This document shows positions 1 through 8,679 of a stretch of DNA of 64,000 bases, piece after piece. Both the position numbers and the translations under genes were made by a program. The DNA comes from Virgibacillus litoralis. Its GTDB lineage: Bacteria; Bacillota; Bacilli; Bacillales; Amphibacillaceae. A model generated the notes under the pieces. The model saw nothing but the letters and a program-made list of their open reading frames with translations, was not told the origin of the DNA and made no database searches. The stretch is from contig NZ_JAGGKK010000013.1 of NCBI RefSeq assembly GCF_017873675.1, positions 57,116 to 121,115 on the forward strand, written 5' to 3'. Numbering within the stretch: the first letter of the stretch is position 1; every line of letters begins with the position of its first letter.

Positions 1-1
1 A

Positions 2-259
2 ATACCTAAACCAGAGCTCTCCATAAAAGAGGCAAAGAATAACGTCAATCCAGATGTTAAGATAAATGAAGAACATATGGCTGTAATTGACAATGATATT
101 GGAGAAGAAGTATTAGTTTATGAATTTTTAGGTGTTCTTGGAAATGAAACATACAGAATATTTATAAATGCAATGGATGGTACAGAAGAAAAAGTTGAAA
201 AGCTGGATGGAACCGAAATAAACTTTGCGATAAGAACAGAGGAGCAATTACCTGCCTAG
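2..259 (+). CDS. ypeB: YpeB, spore germination protein, C-terminal fragment
   Basis: This is the last 85 codons of an open frame that runs in from the left edge. The residues match the C-terminal PepSY-like end of YpeB: a YEFLG...YRIFINA strand pair, then a DGTEEKVEKL turn. In Bacillus, YpeB is made in the forespore and stabilises the cortex-lytic enzyme SleB, which is normally encoded just upstream. The next genes (ypfA, cmk) also follow ypeB in B. subtilis. An ATG at 77 is internal and should not be taken as the start. The identification rests on a short tail plus gene order. Confidence 0.85.
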   Translation: MPKPELSIKEAKNNVNPDVKINEEHMAVIDNDIGEEVLVYEFLGVLGNETYRIFINAMDGTEEKVEKLDGTEINFAIRTEEQLPA

Positions 260-316
260 CCTCATAAACCATGGCAGATTTCACTGTACTTCAATTTATT
301 GTTTTCAACTCTACAC

Positions 317-348
317 AAAAGGGATTGACTTAGGTCTTTCCCTTTTTT
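317..348 (+). terminator. Intrinsic terminator after ypeB
   Basis: An AAAAGGGA / TCCCTTTTT inverted repeat runs into a T tract about 60 bases after the ypeB stop codon. Confidence 0.7.
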
Positions 349-398
349 AATTTTTCTGTAATAATGTAGGTATATAGTATTACTTGAATGGGGGGTCA

Positions 399-1055
399 TT
401 GAAGTTGAAGATTGGGACATTACTTAACCTGGAATTAAAACATGATAAGACAGGTAAGATTTTGAAGTATCGTTGCAAAGTTGTTGAGAAAAATGAGGAT
501 TATCTCTATATTGATTACCCAATTGAAATTAAAACGAACAAAACTGCATTTCTTCAAAAAGGATCACTTTTGTCAGTTGAATACGTTGGAGAAGACCAAT
601 CTGTTTATAAGTTCCATACAGAGATAATTGCTAGCGTTAAATTAAATGTACCGGCACTTATAATCGATTTCCCTCGTAAAGAAAATATTAAAAGGATACA
701 GCGCCGTGAGTATGTGCGAATTGAAACCGCAATTGATATAGCTTTTCATGGTTCAAAAGATTCATTTACTACTGTGACTTCCGATATAAGTGGTGGTGGT
801 ATGTCCATCATTATACCTAATGATAAAAAAATCGAAGAAAAAGAAGAGGCTAGCGTTTGGATAGTTCTCCAGATGCACTCAGGTGAATTTCAATATGTAA
901 CAGCATTAACAGAAGTTATCCGTGTTAAAGAATCAGAAAGCAGAGCAAGTACGGCATCCTTGAAAATTATTTCGATTACAAAACCAGATCGGCAAAATAT
1001 TGTACGATATTGTTTCGAGAAACAAAGGGAAGCAAGAAAAAAAGAATTATTATAG
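399..1055 (+). CDS. ypfA: YpfA, PilZ-domain c-di-GMP receptor
   Basis: A 218-residue protein with an N-terminal YcgR-like beta domain and a C-terminal PilZ domain. The two PilZ c-di-GMP-binding signatures are visible: RREYVR at about residues 102-107 and DISGGGMS at about 129-136. In B. subtilis YpfA (also called MotI/DgrA) binds c-di-GMP and slows flagellar rotation by acting on MotA. The TTG at 399 was chosen because a GGGGGG ribosome binding site sits just before it. A TTG at 384 overlaps that site, and a TTG at 405 is a possible alternative. A terminator hairpin separates it from cmk. Confidence 0.88.
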   Translation: MKLKIGTLLNLELKHDKTGKILKYRCKVVEKNEDYLYIDYPIEIKTNKTAFLQKGSLLSVEYVGEDQSVYKFHTEIIASVKLNVPALIIDFPRKENIKRIQRREYVRIETAIDIAFHGSKDSFTTVTSDISGGGMSIIIPNDKKIEEKEEASVWIVLQMHSGEFQYVTALTEVIRVKESESRASTASLKIISITKPDRQNIVRYCFEKQREARKKELL

Positions 1056-1197
1056 AATATATTTTCGTTAATTACAAAAAGAGTTGATTTAAGGTGGCAA
1101 TTTTTACATAGTTTAAGTTTAATTATTTTGTATTATATTAAAAGCAATAGACCGTGTTTTTATAGTTATGTTATTATTTTATATAAGGGTTTTAATT

Positions 1198-1223
1198 AAA
1201 CTTGGCTTCTGTGCCAAGTTTTT
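1198..1223 (+). terminator. Intrinsic terminator between ypfA and cmk
   Basis: An AAACTTGG / CCAAGTTT stem with an 8-base loop is followed by Ts. Confidence 0.6.
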
Positions 1224-1282
1224 CCTGTAATGAAAAGAAATCTAGTGACATGGATGGATAATGAGAGGAATGAACAATAATA

Positions 1283-1957
1283 ATGGAAGAAATCTCAATC
1301 GCAATTGATGGACCGGCTGCAGCAGGAAAAAGTACAGTAGCTAAAATTGTCGCAAAACGACTTACATATGTTTATATCGATACAGGAGCTATGTACAGGG
1401 GGTTGACATTAAAAGCTCTTAATAAACAAATTTCGCTGGAAGATGAACAACAGCTTGCAGCATTATTGGCAGATACAGATATAGAGCTTGTCCAAGGGGA
1501 AAATGGACAGCGCGTTATGATAGATAAGGATGACGTAACACGCAGTATACGTTCAGATGAAGTAACAAATAATGTATCATTTGTAGCCAAACATCCCAGC
1601 ATTCGAAAAGAAATGGTGAAACGACAACAAATACTTGCAGAAAAAAGCGGAGTCGTCATGGATGGAAGGGATATTGGTACACATGTTCTGCCAGAAGCAG
1701 AGATAAAGATATTCCTGATTGCGACTGTTGAGGAACGAGCTAAACGAAGATATGAAGAAAATATACAAAAAGGATTTCCTGCTGATTTGGAGAAATTAAA
1801 AAAGGAAATTAAACAAAGGGACTTGATTGATTCTAAACGAGAGGCAGCTCCTTTAACAAAAGCAGATGATGCAATAGAGATTGACACTACCGCCTTAACA
1901 ATTGATGAAGTGGCTGAATTAATACTAAATGAAGCAGCTAAAGTAATCACTGAGTAG
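1283..1957 (+). CDS. cmk: Cytidylate kinase
   Basis: A 224-residue kinase that phosphorylates CMP and dCMP with ATP in the cytosol for nucleic acid and CDP-lipid synthesis. The P-loop GPAAAGKST is at residues 10-18. The CMP-kinase motifs DTGAMYRG and DGRDIGTHV follow, and the length is that of the bacterial Cmk family. The gene sits 12 bases before plsC, an arrangement shared with related firmicutes, so the pair is probably co-transcribed. A weak GAGGA lies about 15 bases before the ATG. A 199-codon antisense frame over the gene is a shadow. Confidence 0.96.
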   Translation: MEEISIAIDGPAAAGKSTVAKIVAKRLTYVYIDTGAMYRGLTLKALNKQISLEDEQQLAALLADTDIELVQGENGQRVMIDKDDVTRSIRSDEVTNNVSFVAKHPSIRKEMVKRQQILAEKSGVVMDGRDIGTHVLPEAEIKIFLIATVEERAKRRYEENIQKGFPADLEKLKKEIKQRDLIDSKREAAPLTKADDAIEIDTTALTIDEVAELILNEAAKVITE

Positions 1958-1969
1958 AGGGGAATAAAC

Positions 1970-2554
1970 ATGAGTCTTTATAAATTTGCAAGAGCAGTTG
2001 TAGCAATAATCTTTTTTCCGTTGTTTCGCATTCAAATAATCGGAAAGAAGAATGTACCAAAAGAAGGACCAGTAATAATATGTTCAAATCATATCTCAAA
2101 TCTTGACCCACCAGTTGTTGGAATTACTTCCCCTCGTGATATATTTTTTATGGCGAAAGGTGAACTATTTGAAAAGCCATTTTTGGGGAAACTATTATTA
2201 GCAATTCGTGCATTTCCCGTTAAAAGGGGATTAAAAGACCGAAATGCACTACGTAAAGGATTGCAAATATTGGAGAATGGCGAGACTTTAGGCCTGTTTC
2301 CTGAAGGTACCCGGAGTAAGAACGGCGAACTTGGTGAACCATTGGCAGGTGCTGGGTTCTTCGCGTTAAGATCTAATGCCGCTATTGTACCCTGTGCAAT
2401 AATCGGGCCATATAAGCCAGGAAAAAAACTTACTGTTATTTACGGGGAACCGATGGATATGGAAGCTTACAGAGCAGCCAAATCTTCCGCGAAAGATGCG
2501 GCCGAAGCGATTATGTCTGAGATTAAAATTTTAAAAGAAAAACATAATTCCTAG
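1970..2554 (+). CDS. plsC: 1-acyl-sn-glycerol-3-phosphate acyltransferase
   Basis: A 194-residue membrane-associated acyltransferase that adds the second acyl chain to lysophosphatidic acid in phospholipid synthesis. The catalytic NHxxxxD box is NHISNLD at residues 40-46, and the glycerol-phosphate-binding box is FPEGTRS at 110-116. The N-terminal 20 residues form one hydrophobic anchor. A GAGGGG ribosome binding site precedes the ATG. It follows cmk closely and precedes the S1-like gene. Confidence 0.93.
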   Translation: MSLYKFARAVVAIIFFPLFRIQIIGKKNVPKEGPVIICSNHISNLDPPVVGITSPRDIFFMAKGELFEKPFLGKLLLAIRAFPVKRGLKDRNALRKGLQILENGETLGLFPEGTRSKNGELGEPLAGAGFFALRSNAAIVPCAIIGPYKPGKKLTVIYGEPMDMEAYRAAKSSAKDAAEAIMSEIKILKEKHNS

Positions 2555-2648
2555 TCTGCATTACTTGACAAATAATTATAAATATTAGAAGTTATAAAAA
2601 AGAGAGTTTAATGTATTGTTGTTTTGTACTTTAAGGAGGGCTAATTGT

Positions 2649-3779
2649 ATGAGTGAATCTAGTAATGAAATTACGCAGTTTGAGGTAGGAGATATTCTAA
2701 CAGGAACGGTTGTAAAAGTTGAAGATAAACAAGTTCTTGTTGATATTGGATATAAGTCTGAGGGAATTATCCCAATCAGTGAACTATCAAATCTTCACAT
2801 CGAACAAGCGAGTGATCTTGTAAAAGAAAATGATACACTTACACTGCAAGTGAAGAAAATGGAAGATGATGAAATTATTCTATCAAAAAAGGCAGTAGAT
2901 GCTGAGAAGGCATGGGAAACATTAGAAGAAAGTTATGAAAATAATGAAGTTTTTGAAACAGAAATTAAAGAAGTGGTAAAAGGTGGTCTAGTAGTAGACG
3001 TTGGACTGCGTGGATTTATACCTGCTTCCTTAGTTGAAACTTATTTTGTAGAAGATTTTGCAGATTATAAAGACAAGAAGTTAACAGTTAAGATTGTTGA
3101 TTTGGATAAAGAACAAAATCGAGTGATACTATCTCATAAAGATGTTGTTCAAGATGAAACAAAGCAACAAAAGCAACAAGTCCTTCAATCGTTGGAACAA
3201 GGTCAAGTATTAGAAGGTGTTGTCCAACGTTTAACTAGCTTTGGCGTTTTCGTTGATTTGGGTGGTATTGATGGACTTGTTCATATTTCACAGCTAGCGC
3301 ACGAGCATGTCGAAAAAGCTTCAGATGTTGTGTCTGAAGGTGATAAAATTACAGTCGAAATCTTATCTGTTGATCGAGATAATGAACGTATATCTCTTTC
3401 ACGTAAGAAAACACTGCCTGGACCTTGGTCAGATATCCAGGACCGAGTATCAAAAGGAGATGTACTTGAAGGCACAGTCAAACGTCTTGTGAATTTCGGC
3501 GCATTTGTAGAGGTTTTATCAGGAGTAGAAGGACTTGTTCATATTTCTCAAATTGCAAACCGCCATGTAGGAACACCTCAAGAAGTACTTGAAGTTGGTC
3601 AACAGGTGAAAGTGAAAGTACTTGATGTTAGTGAAAAAGAAGAACGGATGTCGCTAAGCATTAAAGAACTTGAGCAAGAACAAGAGGCAGCAGAATTTAA
3701 ACAGTATGAAAAAGATGAGGACCAATCAGGATTTCAGCTAGGTGATTTCATTGGTGATAAATTAAATAAATACAAATAA
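2649..3779 (+). CDS. ypfD: S1-domain RNA-binding protein (ribosomal protein S1 homologue, YpfD)
   Basis: A 376-residue protein made of four S1/OB-fold repeats (roughly residues 12-81, 99-165, 183-252 and 269-338), followed by an acidic tail. Firmicute S1 homologues have four repeats, not the six of Escherichia coli S1. Their role in translation is accessory. The ATG at 2649 follows a strong AAGGAGGG site at 2632-2639. An upstream in-frame start at 2616 would overlap that site and is rejected. The gene ends in a strong terminator. Confidence 0.93.
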   Translation: MSESSNEITQFEVGDILTGTVVKVEDKQVLVDIGYKSEGIIPISELSNLHIEQASDLVKENDTLTLQVKKMEDDEIILSKKAVDAEKAWETLEESYENNEVFETEIKEVVKGGLVVDVGLRGFIPASLVETYFVEDFADYKDKKLTVKIVDLDKEQNRVILSHKDVVQDETKQQKQQVLQSLEQGQVLEGVVQRLTSFGVFVDLGGIDGLVHISQLAHEHVEKASDVVSEGDKITVEILSVDRDNERISLSRKKTLPGPWSDIQDRVSKGDVLEGTVKRLVNFGAFVEVLSGVEGLVHISQIANRHVGTPQEVLEVGQQVKVKVLDVSEKEERMSLSIKELEQEQEAAEFKQYEKDEDQSGFQLGDFIGDKLNKYK

Positions 3780-3788
3780 TATTTTTGC

Positions 3789-3824
3789 ACAGCCCTTCCT
3801 ACAGCAGGAAGGGCTGTTGTTTTT
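3789..3824 (+). terminator. Intrinsic terminator after ypfD
   Basis: A GC-rich hairpin, ACAGCCCTTCCT / AGGAAGGGCTGT, is followed by a T tract. Confidence 0.9.
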
Positions 3825-3935
3825 GAAAAACTCTTTTGTAGTTTTGATGCACATTTCGCATCATTTATTAACATACAGCCTTGTTTAAAAGTAAAAAATA
3901 ATTGCCATAATACTAAATATAGTAGGTGGTTATTC

Positions 3936-4538
3936 ATGGGTAGTGGACTTATTTTTTACTGGTTTTGTTGGGTTATATGGATTGTGGTTACGTTCTTCAT
4001 GAAAAAAGATAAGCGGAGAGCGTTTTTGGCATGCTGGATTCTTTTATTAATCTTATTTTCCAACTTGCACTTCTCAATAAATTTTTATCAAATTTCTGTA
4101 AGCTTCCTGGTTTTTCTCGGGGGAACGCTTCTTCTACATGTAAAGCTCCCACGTTTAATATTTCATTCACTTATTTCTTTCATTGTAAGTATCGGATACA
4201 TTGGCATGGTGATTTGTATAAATATTACCCCGTTAAGGCTCTTTTTCCCCCAGCTTATAACTATTTCTTTGTTCCTTGTGATATTAATTATGTTATTGAC
4301 GAATGGTCTTTTAAACAGACTGGGAACTGGTTTATTTGGTATTGCATGCGGAGAAATAGTATATAGTATGATTATGGCTGATTATTCCATACCAAAAACA
4401 GTGGGGGATATGGAGTTTTTTGATTGTGTGCTTATCGTTACAGCTATTTTACTCTGTAATAGCTTACTACTTACATTGAATCGGAAAATTTATATATTAA
4501 TTTCAATAACTAGACATTCGATAAGGCAGCGTGCTTGA
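3936..4538 (+). CDS. yphA: YphA-like integral membrane protein of unknown function
   Basis: A 200-residue, very hydrophobic protein with about six to seven predicted membrane segments separated by short basic loops (for example MKKDKRR near residue 30). No catalytic motif is seen. The assignment to yphA rests on position between the S1-like gene and der, on size and on topology. B. subtilis has a membrane protein of this size at the same place. The B. subtilis neighbours fni and yphB are missing here. A TAGGTGG site precedes the ATG. Confidence 0.7.
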   Translation: MGSGLIFYWFCWVIWIVVTFFMKKDKRRAFLACWILLLILFSNLHFSINFYQISVSFLVFLGGTLLLHVKLPRLIFHSLISFIVSIGYIGMVICINITPLRLFFPQLITISLFLVILIMLLTNGLLNRLGTGLFGIACGEIVYSMIMADYSIPKTVGDMEFFDCVLIVTAILLCNSLLLTLNRKIYILISITRHSIRQRA

Positions 4539-4614
4539 TAATGATTGTGAATATAACTTTCTTTTGCTAGAATTAGTAAAAGTTAATGCAATTATAAAAT
4601 TAGAGATATTTAAA

Positions 4615-4631
4615 GAAAGGATGTTCCTTTC
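4615..4631 (+). promoter_or_regulatory. Hairpin over the der ribosome binding site
   Basis: GAAAGGA, a 3-base loop (TGT) and TCCTTTC form a perfect 7-bp stem that ends one base before the der ATG. The 5' arm holds the only good Shine-Dalgarno sequence (AAAGGA), so the site would be paired in the folded RNA. A regulatory role is inference. Confidence 0.5.
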
Positions 4632-5942
4632 ATGAGGAAATCTGTTGTAGCAATTGTAGGTCGACCGAATGTAGGCAAATCGACTATTTTCAATAGACTG
4701 GTAGGAGAACGAATATCTATTGTGGAGGATATACCTGGTGTAACCAGAGACCGAATATACGCTCAAGCTGAATGGTTAACATCAACATTTAATCTGATCG
4801 ATACGGGTGGCATTGAAATTGGTGATGAACCATTACTAGTACAAATGCGTCAACAAGCTGAAGTTGCTATCGATGAAGCGGATGTAATTGTATTTTTATT
4901 AAATGGTCGCGAAGGAATTACGGCCGCTGATGAGGAAGTTGCGAAACTTTTATTTAAATCAAACAAACCTGTTGTTGTTGCTGTTAATAAAATGGACAAT
5001 CCTGAAATGCGTGAAGAAATATACGAATATTATTCATTAGGGTTTGGTGAACCTTATCCTATATCAGGGTCTCATGGACTTGGTTTAGGAGATTTATTGG
5101 ATGCTGTTGTCGGTTATTTCCCTGAAATAAGTGATGTTGAAATAAAAGAAGATACAATTTATTTTAGTCTAATTGGGAGACCCAATGTAGGTAAGTCTTC
5201 GTTAGTTAATTCTATGCTGAATGAGGAAAGGGTTATTGTCAGTGAGATAGAAGGGACTACAAGAGAAGCTACTGATACATACCTGAAAAGAGATGACCAG
5301 GATTATGTAATAATTGATACAGCTGGAATGCGTAAACGTGGAAAGGTATACGAAACTACAGAAAAGTATAGTGTTTTACGTGCATTAAAAGCGATAGAGC
5401 GTTCTGATGTGGTTTTGGTTTTAATTGACGCTGAAACAGGAATAAGGGAACAGGATAAAAAAATAGCTGGTTATGCACATGAAGCAGGAAGAGCTGTTAT
5501 ACTTGTTGTAAACAAATGGGATACAGTTGAAACGAATGAAAAAACAATGAAAGAATTTGAGACCAAAGTTCGTTCGCATTTTCTATTCTTGGATTATGCT
5601 CCTATTGTATTCCTATCTGCTAAAACGAAGAAACGATTGCATACATTAATTCCTGCAATAAAAGTTGCCAGTGAGAATCATTCGAAGCGTATACAAACCA
5701 ATGTTTTGAATGACGTAATTATGGATGCGATAGCAATGAATCCAACCCCGACAGTAAAAGGCAAACGCTTAAAGGTATTATACGCAACACAAGTAGCTGT
5801 TAAACCGCCAAGCTTTGTTGTTTTTGTTAATAATCCTGAGTTAATGCATTTTTCATATGAAAGATTTTTGGAAAATAAAATTAGAGATGCTTTTGGTTTT
5901 GTTGGAACTCCAATAAAAATATTTGCACGAAGTCGTCAATAA
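4632..5942 (+). CDS. der: Ribosome biogenesis GTPase Der (EngA)
   Basis: A 436-residue GTPase with two tandem G domains and a C-terminal KH-like domain, needed for 50S ribosome assembly. The G1 motif GRPNVGKST is at residues 10-18 and the second, GRPNVGKSS, at about 182-190. Both domains carry DTGG/DTAG and NKxD (NKMD, NKWD) motifs. The length equals the family norm. gpsA starts 13 bases downstream with its own ribosome binding site, so the two probably share a transcript. Confidence 0.97.
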   Translation: MRKSVVAIVGRPNVGKSTIFNRLVGERISIVEDIPGVTRDRIYAQAEWLTSTFNLIDTGGIEIGDEPLLVQMRQQAEVAIDEADVIVFLLNGREGITAADEEVAKLLFKSNKPVVVAVNKMDNPEMREEIYEYYSLGFGEPYPISGSHGLGLGDLLDAVVGYFPEISDVEIKEDTIYFSLIGRPNVGKSSLVNSMLNEERVIVSEIEGTTREATDTYLKRDDQDYVIIDTAGMRKRGKVYETTEKYSVLRALKAIERSDVVLVLIDAETGIREQDKKIAGYAHEAGRAVILVVNKWDTVETNEKTMKEFETKVRSHFLFLDYAPIVFLSAKTKKRLHTLIPAIKVASENHSKRIQTNVLNDVIMDAIAMNPTPTVKGKRLKVLYATQVAVKPPSFVVFVNNPELMHFSYERFLENKIRDAFGFVGTPIKIFARSRQ

Positions 5943-5955
5943 GGAGGAATTGCAA

Positions 5956-6993
5956 TTGAGTAAAGTAGCAGTATTAGGTGCTGGAAGCTGGGGGACAGCA
6001 TTAAGTATTGTATTAGCTGATAATGGACATGATGTTCGTTTATGGACCCATCGTAAGGAACAAGCTGATATAATTAACACAAAACATAAGAATGAAAATT
6101 ATTTGGATATAATGATACCGGAACACCTGAAAGCATTTAATGATTTGGAAGAAGCAGTTGACGATGTTTCCGCTATTGTTATAGTGGTCCCTACGAAAGC
6201 CATTCGTGAGGTTTGTAAGCAATTGGACACGATATTAAAACACAAAGTTACTATTATTCATGCCTCCAAAGGTATTGAACCAGAATCGCTTAAAAGAGTG
6301 TCACAGATGATCGGCGAAGAAATGGGTGAATACACACAAGAAGATGTTGTAGTATTATCCGGACCCAGTCATGCTGAAGAGGTTGGAAAACGACAGCCAA
6401 CTACCGTAACGGTATCATCAAAAGATATCAAAAATGCTGAATTAGCACAGGATTTGTTCTTTAATGAATCCTTTCGAGTATATACAAGTCCAGACATTGT
6501 AGGGATAGAACTTGGTGGTGCGTTAAAAAACATTATTGCGCTTGGAGCTGGAATTTCGGATGGATTGGGTTATGGAGATAATGCGAAAGCAGCTCTTATT
6601 ACAAGAGGGTTGGCAGAAATCACGCGATTGGGTGCCTCGCTTGGAGCCAATCCACTAACTTTTCTAGGGTTACCTGGTGTAGGTGATCTTATTGTTACAT
6701 GTACAAGTGTTCATAGCAGAAACTGGCGTGCTGGCAATTTGTTAGGAAAAGGCCAAAAACTGGAAGAAGTATTAGAACAGATGGGTATGGTTGTTGAAGG
6801 TGTAAGAACTACTAAGGCTGCCAATCAGTTTGCCCAAAAACAGCAGATAGAAATGCCAATTACTAATGGAATATATAAGATCCTGTTTGAAGACATAAAT
6901 CCAAGAGATGTTGTTGAAGAGTTAATGAATCGAACTAAAAAAGAAGAAATGGACGACCTTGCAACATTGCTCCGTACAAACTATTCAAAATAA
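5956..6993 (+). CDS. gpsA: NAD(P)H-dependent glycerol-3-phosphate dehydrogenase
   Basis: A 345-residue cytosolic enzyme that reduces dihydroxyacetone phosphate to glycerol-3-phosphate, the backbone for phospholipids. The Rossmann motif GAGSWG is at residues 8-13 and the catalytic-lysine segment is [12 protein letters not shown]. The TTG at 5956 was chosen: AAGGAGGA at about 5942 gives normal spacing and the protein then has the usual Bacillus length. The longer frame from 5923 is rejected because it runs into der. The gene follows der directly. Confidence 0.95.
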   Translation: MSKVAVLGAGSWGTALSIVLADNGHDVRLWTHRKEQADIINTKHKNENYLDIMIPEHLKAFNDLEEAVDDVSAIVIVVPTKAIREVCKQLDTILKHKVTIIHASKGIEPESLKRVSQMIGEEMGEYTQEDVVVLSGPSHAEEVGKRQPTTVTVSSKDIKNAELAQDLFFNESFRVYTSPDIVGIELGGALKNIIALGAGISDGLGYGDNAKAALITRGLAEITRLGASLGANPLTFLGLPGVGDLIVTCTSVHSRNWRAGNLLGKGQKLEEVLEQMGMVVEGVRTTKAANQFAQKQQIEMPITNGIYKILFEDINPRDVVEELMNRTKKEEMDDLATLLRTNYSK

Positions 6994-7021
6994 CACGTAA
7001 TCGTTCTCCTTGCATACAATA
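6993..7021 (+). promoter_or_regulatory. Candidate sigma-K/sigma-E-type promoter for spoVIF
   Basis: CATACAATA at 7013-7021 fits the sigma-K -10 consensus (CATANNNTA) and the sigma-E -10. AC pairs at 6993-6996 lie about 16 bases upstream, as in sigma-K -35 elements. In B. subtilis spoVIF is reported as sigma-K dependent. This was found by eye only. Confidence 0.5.
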
Positions 7022-7044
7022 TGGTGAATTAACTATGCAAGGAG
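7006..7044 (+). promoter_or_regulatory. Hairpin burying the spoVIF ribosome binding site
   Basis: CTCCTTGCATA at 7006-7016 and TATGCAAGGAG at 7034-7044 are perfect 11-bp reverse complements with a 17-base loop. The 3' arm contains the Shine-Dalgarno sequence of spoVIF. RNA read through from gpsA would fold over the site. RNA started from the promoter inside the 5' arm would lack that arm. Confidence 0.65.
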
Positions 7045-7052
7045 GCGAGCAT

Positions 7053-7313
7053 GTGAGTAATTTTCAAGACAATCTTTTTGATAAAATTCAACAAAAGTCA
7101 GATGTAAATCCTGATGAAATTTATAAAGTTGCAGACTCAGTAAAGCATGCAGATTTTTCTGATGAAAAAACTGTAAGAGATCTAGTTAGGCGATTATCCA
7201 GAATTGCCAATAAACCAATTTCCAAAGCTAAGGAAGATAAGATTGTTAAGTCTATAACAAGTAGTAACATGCCAGTGGATATGCAATCTTTAAATAAAAT
7301 GTTCAAAAAATAG
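7053..7313 (+). CDS. spoVIF: Stage VI sporulation protein F
   Basis: An 86-residue soluble protein of the SpoVIF (YjcC) family, involved in spore coat assembly in B. subtilis. Recognisable family features are the ADSV...F.DEKTVRDLVRRLS segment in the middle and the SITSSNMP...LNKMFKK tail. The start is GTG at 7053 after GCAAGGAGG. A start at 7035 would lie inside the ribosome-binding-site hairpin. In B. subtilis spoVIF is elsewhere on the chromosome, so its place between gpsA and yphE is a local difference. It ends before a terminator. Confidence 0.88.
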   Translation: MSNFQDNLFDKIQQKSDVNPDEIYKVADSVKHADFSDEKTVRDLVRRLSRIANKPISKAKEDKIVKSITSSNMPVDMQSLNKMFKK

Positions 7314-7411
7314 TCATATCTGGGCAAGTGAGGATACATTAGTGCGTATGCTCGCATAAAATGAATCGCACAAGCATTCATGGATAGAGTTGCTGTGGGT
7401 ATTATTTAGTC

Positions 7412-7452
7412 AAACCGGGATGGAGATCAGCCCCCTTCATCTCGGATTTTTT
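7412..7452 (+). terminator. Intrinsic terminator after spoVIF
   Basis: CCGGGATG / CATCTCGG arms (one G-U pair) are followed by ATTTTTT. Confidence 0.65.
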
Positions 7453-7527
7453 AATGTGTGCGTAATGCTCTAATAAACGCCCTTATGTTATAATACGTTG
7501 TGCATATTAAGAATAGGAGTGAAAGCA

Positions 7528-7725
7528 ATGTCAGTATCAATGCTTAAAATGTATATATCATTCGGAGGCATGGCGCTATTACTTTTAGCTATTGGGCTTG
7601 TTATACTCAGCAGATATAAATTAAAGGGCTTTTTAGCCGGAATTGTGTCTGTTTTAGCATATCTTTCTCTGGTGATCGGCGGAATAATTATTTTATATAT
7701 CGTATTTAGTGGTCCAACAGGATAG
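7528..7725 (+). CDS. yphE: YphE-like small membrane protein (DUF2768)
   Basis: A 65-residue protein with two hydrophobic helices (about residues 8-28 and 37-60) joined by a short basic loop, ILSRYKLKG. It ends in FSGPTG. Size, topology and position before yphF fit the DUF2768 family. The function is unknown. The ATG at 7528 follows AGGAG; the earlier in-frame start at 7498 has no ribosome binding site. The gap to yphF is 10 bases, so the two are probably one operon. Confidence 0.75.
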   Translation: MSVSMLKMYISFGGMALLLLAIGLVILSRYKLKGFLAGIVSVLAYLSLVIGGIIILYIVFSGPTG

Positions 7726-7735
7726 GAGGCTTATC

Positions 7736-8464
7736 ATGAAAAATACATATATCTGGGCTATGGGTGCATTTCTTATCATATTCTTTCTGACAGGATGTCT
7801 CTATCCAAATAATGAATTATCAAAAAACCAAGTGCCAAATCAAGCCCAACTCGAACAAATACAATCAGCAGTTGATACGTATCAGAATGAAACTAATGGT
7901 ATGGTTCCAATTAGAACAAAACCAAGTGATACACCAATTTTTCAAAAATATTTAATCGATTTTAGTAAGCTAAAAGAAAATAATAATATATCGGAAATAC
8001 CTGCGAATGCATATCAAAATGGAGGTATTTATCAATACGTGCTAATAACTCCTGAAAAGAACCCACGAGTGAAGCTTATTGATTTACAGACAACTGAAGC
8101 AATTAGAGAGGTAAGTGTAAAACTGGAAATTTACCGAACCGAACATATTTATCCACCATATGGAAAAGAGATTGCAGATGGTGTTTTCAAAGTGGATTAT
8201 AAAAAACTAAATTTACAGGCTTACCCTTATGTTAAGAGTCCATACTCAAAAGAAAATCTGCCTATCGTAATGGATAATCAGGGAAAACTTTATGTGGATT
8301 ATCGTATAGATTTAATGAACGCATTAAAAGAATATAAACACAATTACGAAACAGGAGAAGATATCCGATACTTGTTGGCTAACAATAGCCCCTTTGTACC
8401 TGCTTACTCTTTACCATATACAATTCGAGAAGGCGAGCCTGTTTTTAATAAAGCAAAAAAATAA
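7736..8464 (+). CDS. yphF: YphF-like lipoprotein
   Basis: A 242-residue predicted lipoprotein. Residues 1-20 form a signal peptide ending in the lipobox FLTGC, which puts the lipidated cysteine at residue 21. The mature part is soluble, rich in Tyr, Pro and Lys, with no enzyme motif seen. The assignment to yphF rests on the position between yphE and spoIVA, the lipobox and the size. The ATG at 7736 follows AGGAGG. A terminator hairpin lies 15 bases downstream. Confidence 0.78.
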   Translation: MKNTYIWAMGAFLIIFFLTGCLYPNNELSKNQVPNQAQLEQIQSAVDTYQNETNGMVPIRTKPSDTPIFQKYLIDFSKLKENNNISEIPANAYQNGGIYQYVLITPEKNPRVKLIDLQTTEAIREVSVKLEIYRTEHIYPPYGKEIADGVFKVDYKKLNLQAYPYVKSPYSKENLPIVMDNQGKLYVDYRIDLMNALKEYKHNYETGEDIRYLLANNSPFVPAYSLPYTIREGEPVFNKAKK

Positions 8465-8476
8465 ACTATCATAATA

Positions 8477-8516
8477 AATCCCTTGTTACATATATTGTTT
8501 TGCAAGGGGTTTTTTG
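8477..8516 (+). terminator. Intrinsic terminator after yphF
   Basis: AATCCCTTG / CAAGGGGTT arms are followed by TTTTTTG. Confidence 0.8.
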
Positions 8517-8585
8517 CGTTTAAAGTATAAACCTCTTCCATGACTTAAGAATTTGATAACTAAAATAATATTTAAACATAATTAA

Positions 8586-8616
8586 GTCATATTTTGATAG
8601 GACAACATCATAGAAT
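8586..8616 (+). promoter_or_regulatory. Candidate sigma-E promoter of spoIVA
   Basis: GTCATATT at 8586-8593 and CATAGAAT at 8609-8616 are separated by 15 bases. They fit the sigma-E -35 (KMATATT) and -10 (CATACAMT) consensus with one -10 mismatch. spoIVA is a known sigma-E gene. Confidence 0.6.
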
Positions 8617-8679
8617 TGTAATGTCAATTATTCGTAGTTTGTTTATTATTAATGGATAAGGAGATCGGGAGGGGATCGT

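Noticed and set aside
1372..1971. 199-codon ORF antisense to cmk
   Set aside because: It lies wholly over a clear cytidylate kinase gene, has no ribosome binding site, and its Ser/Ile-rich composition is that of a reversed coding strand.
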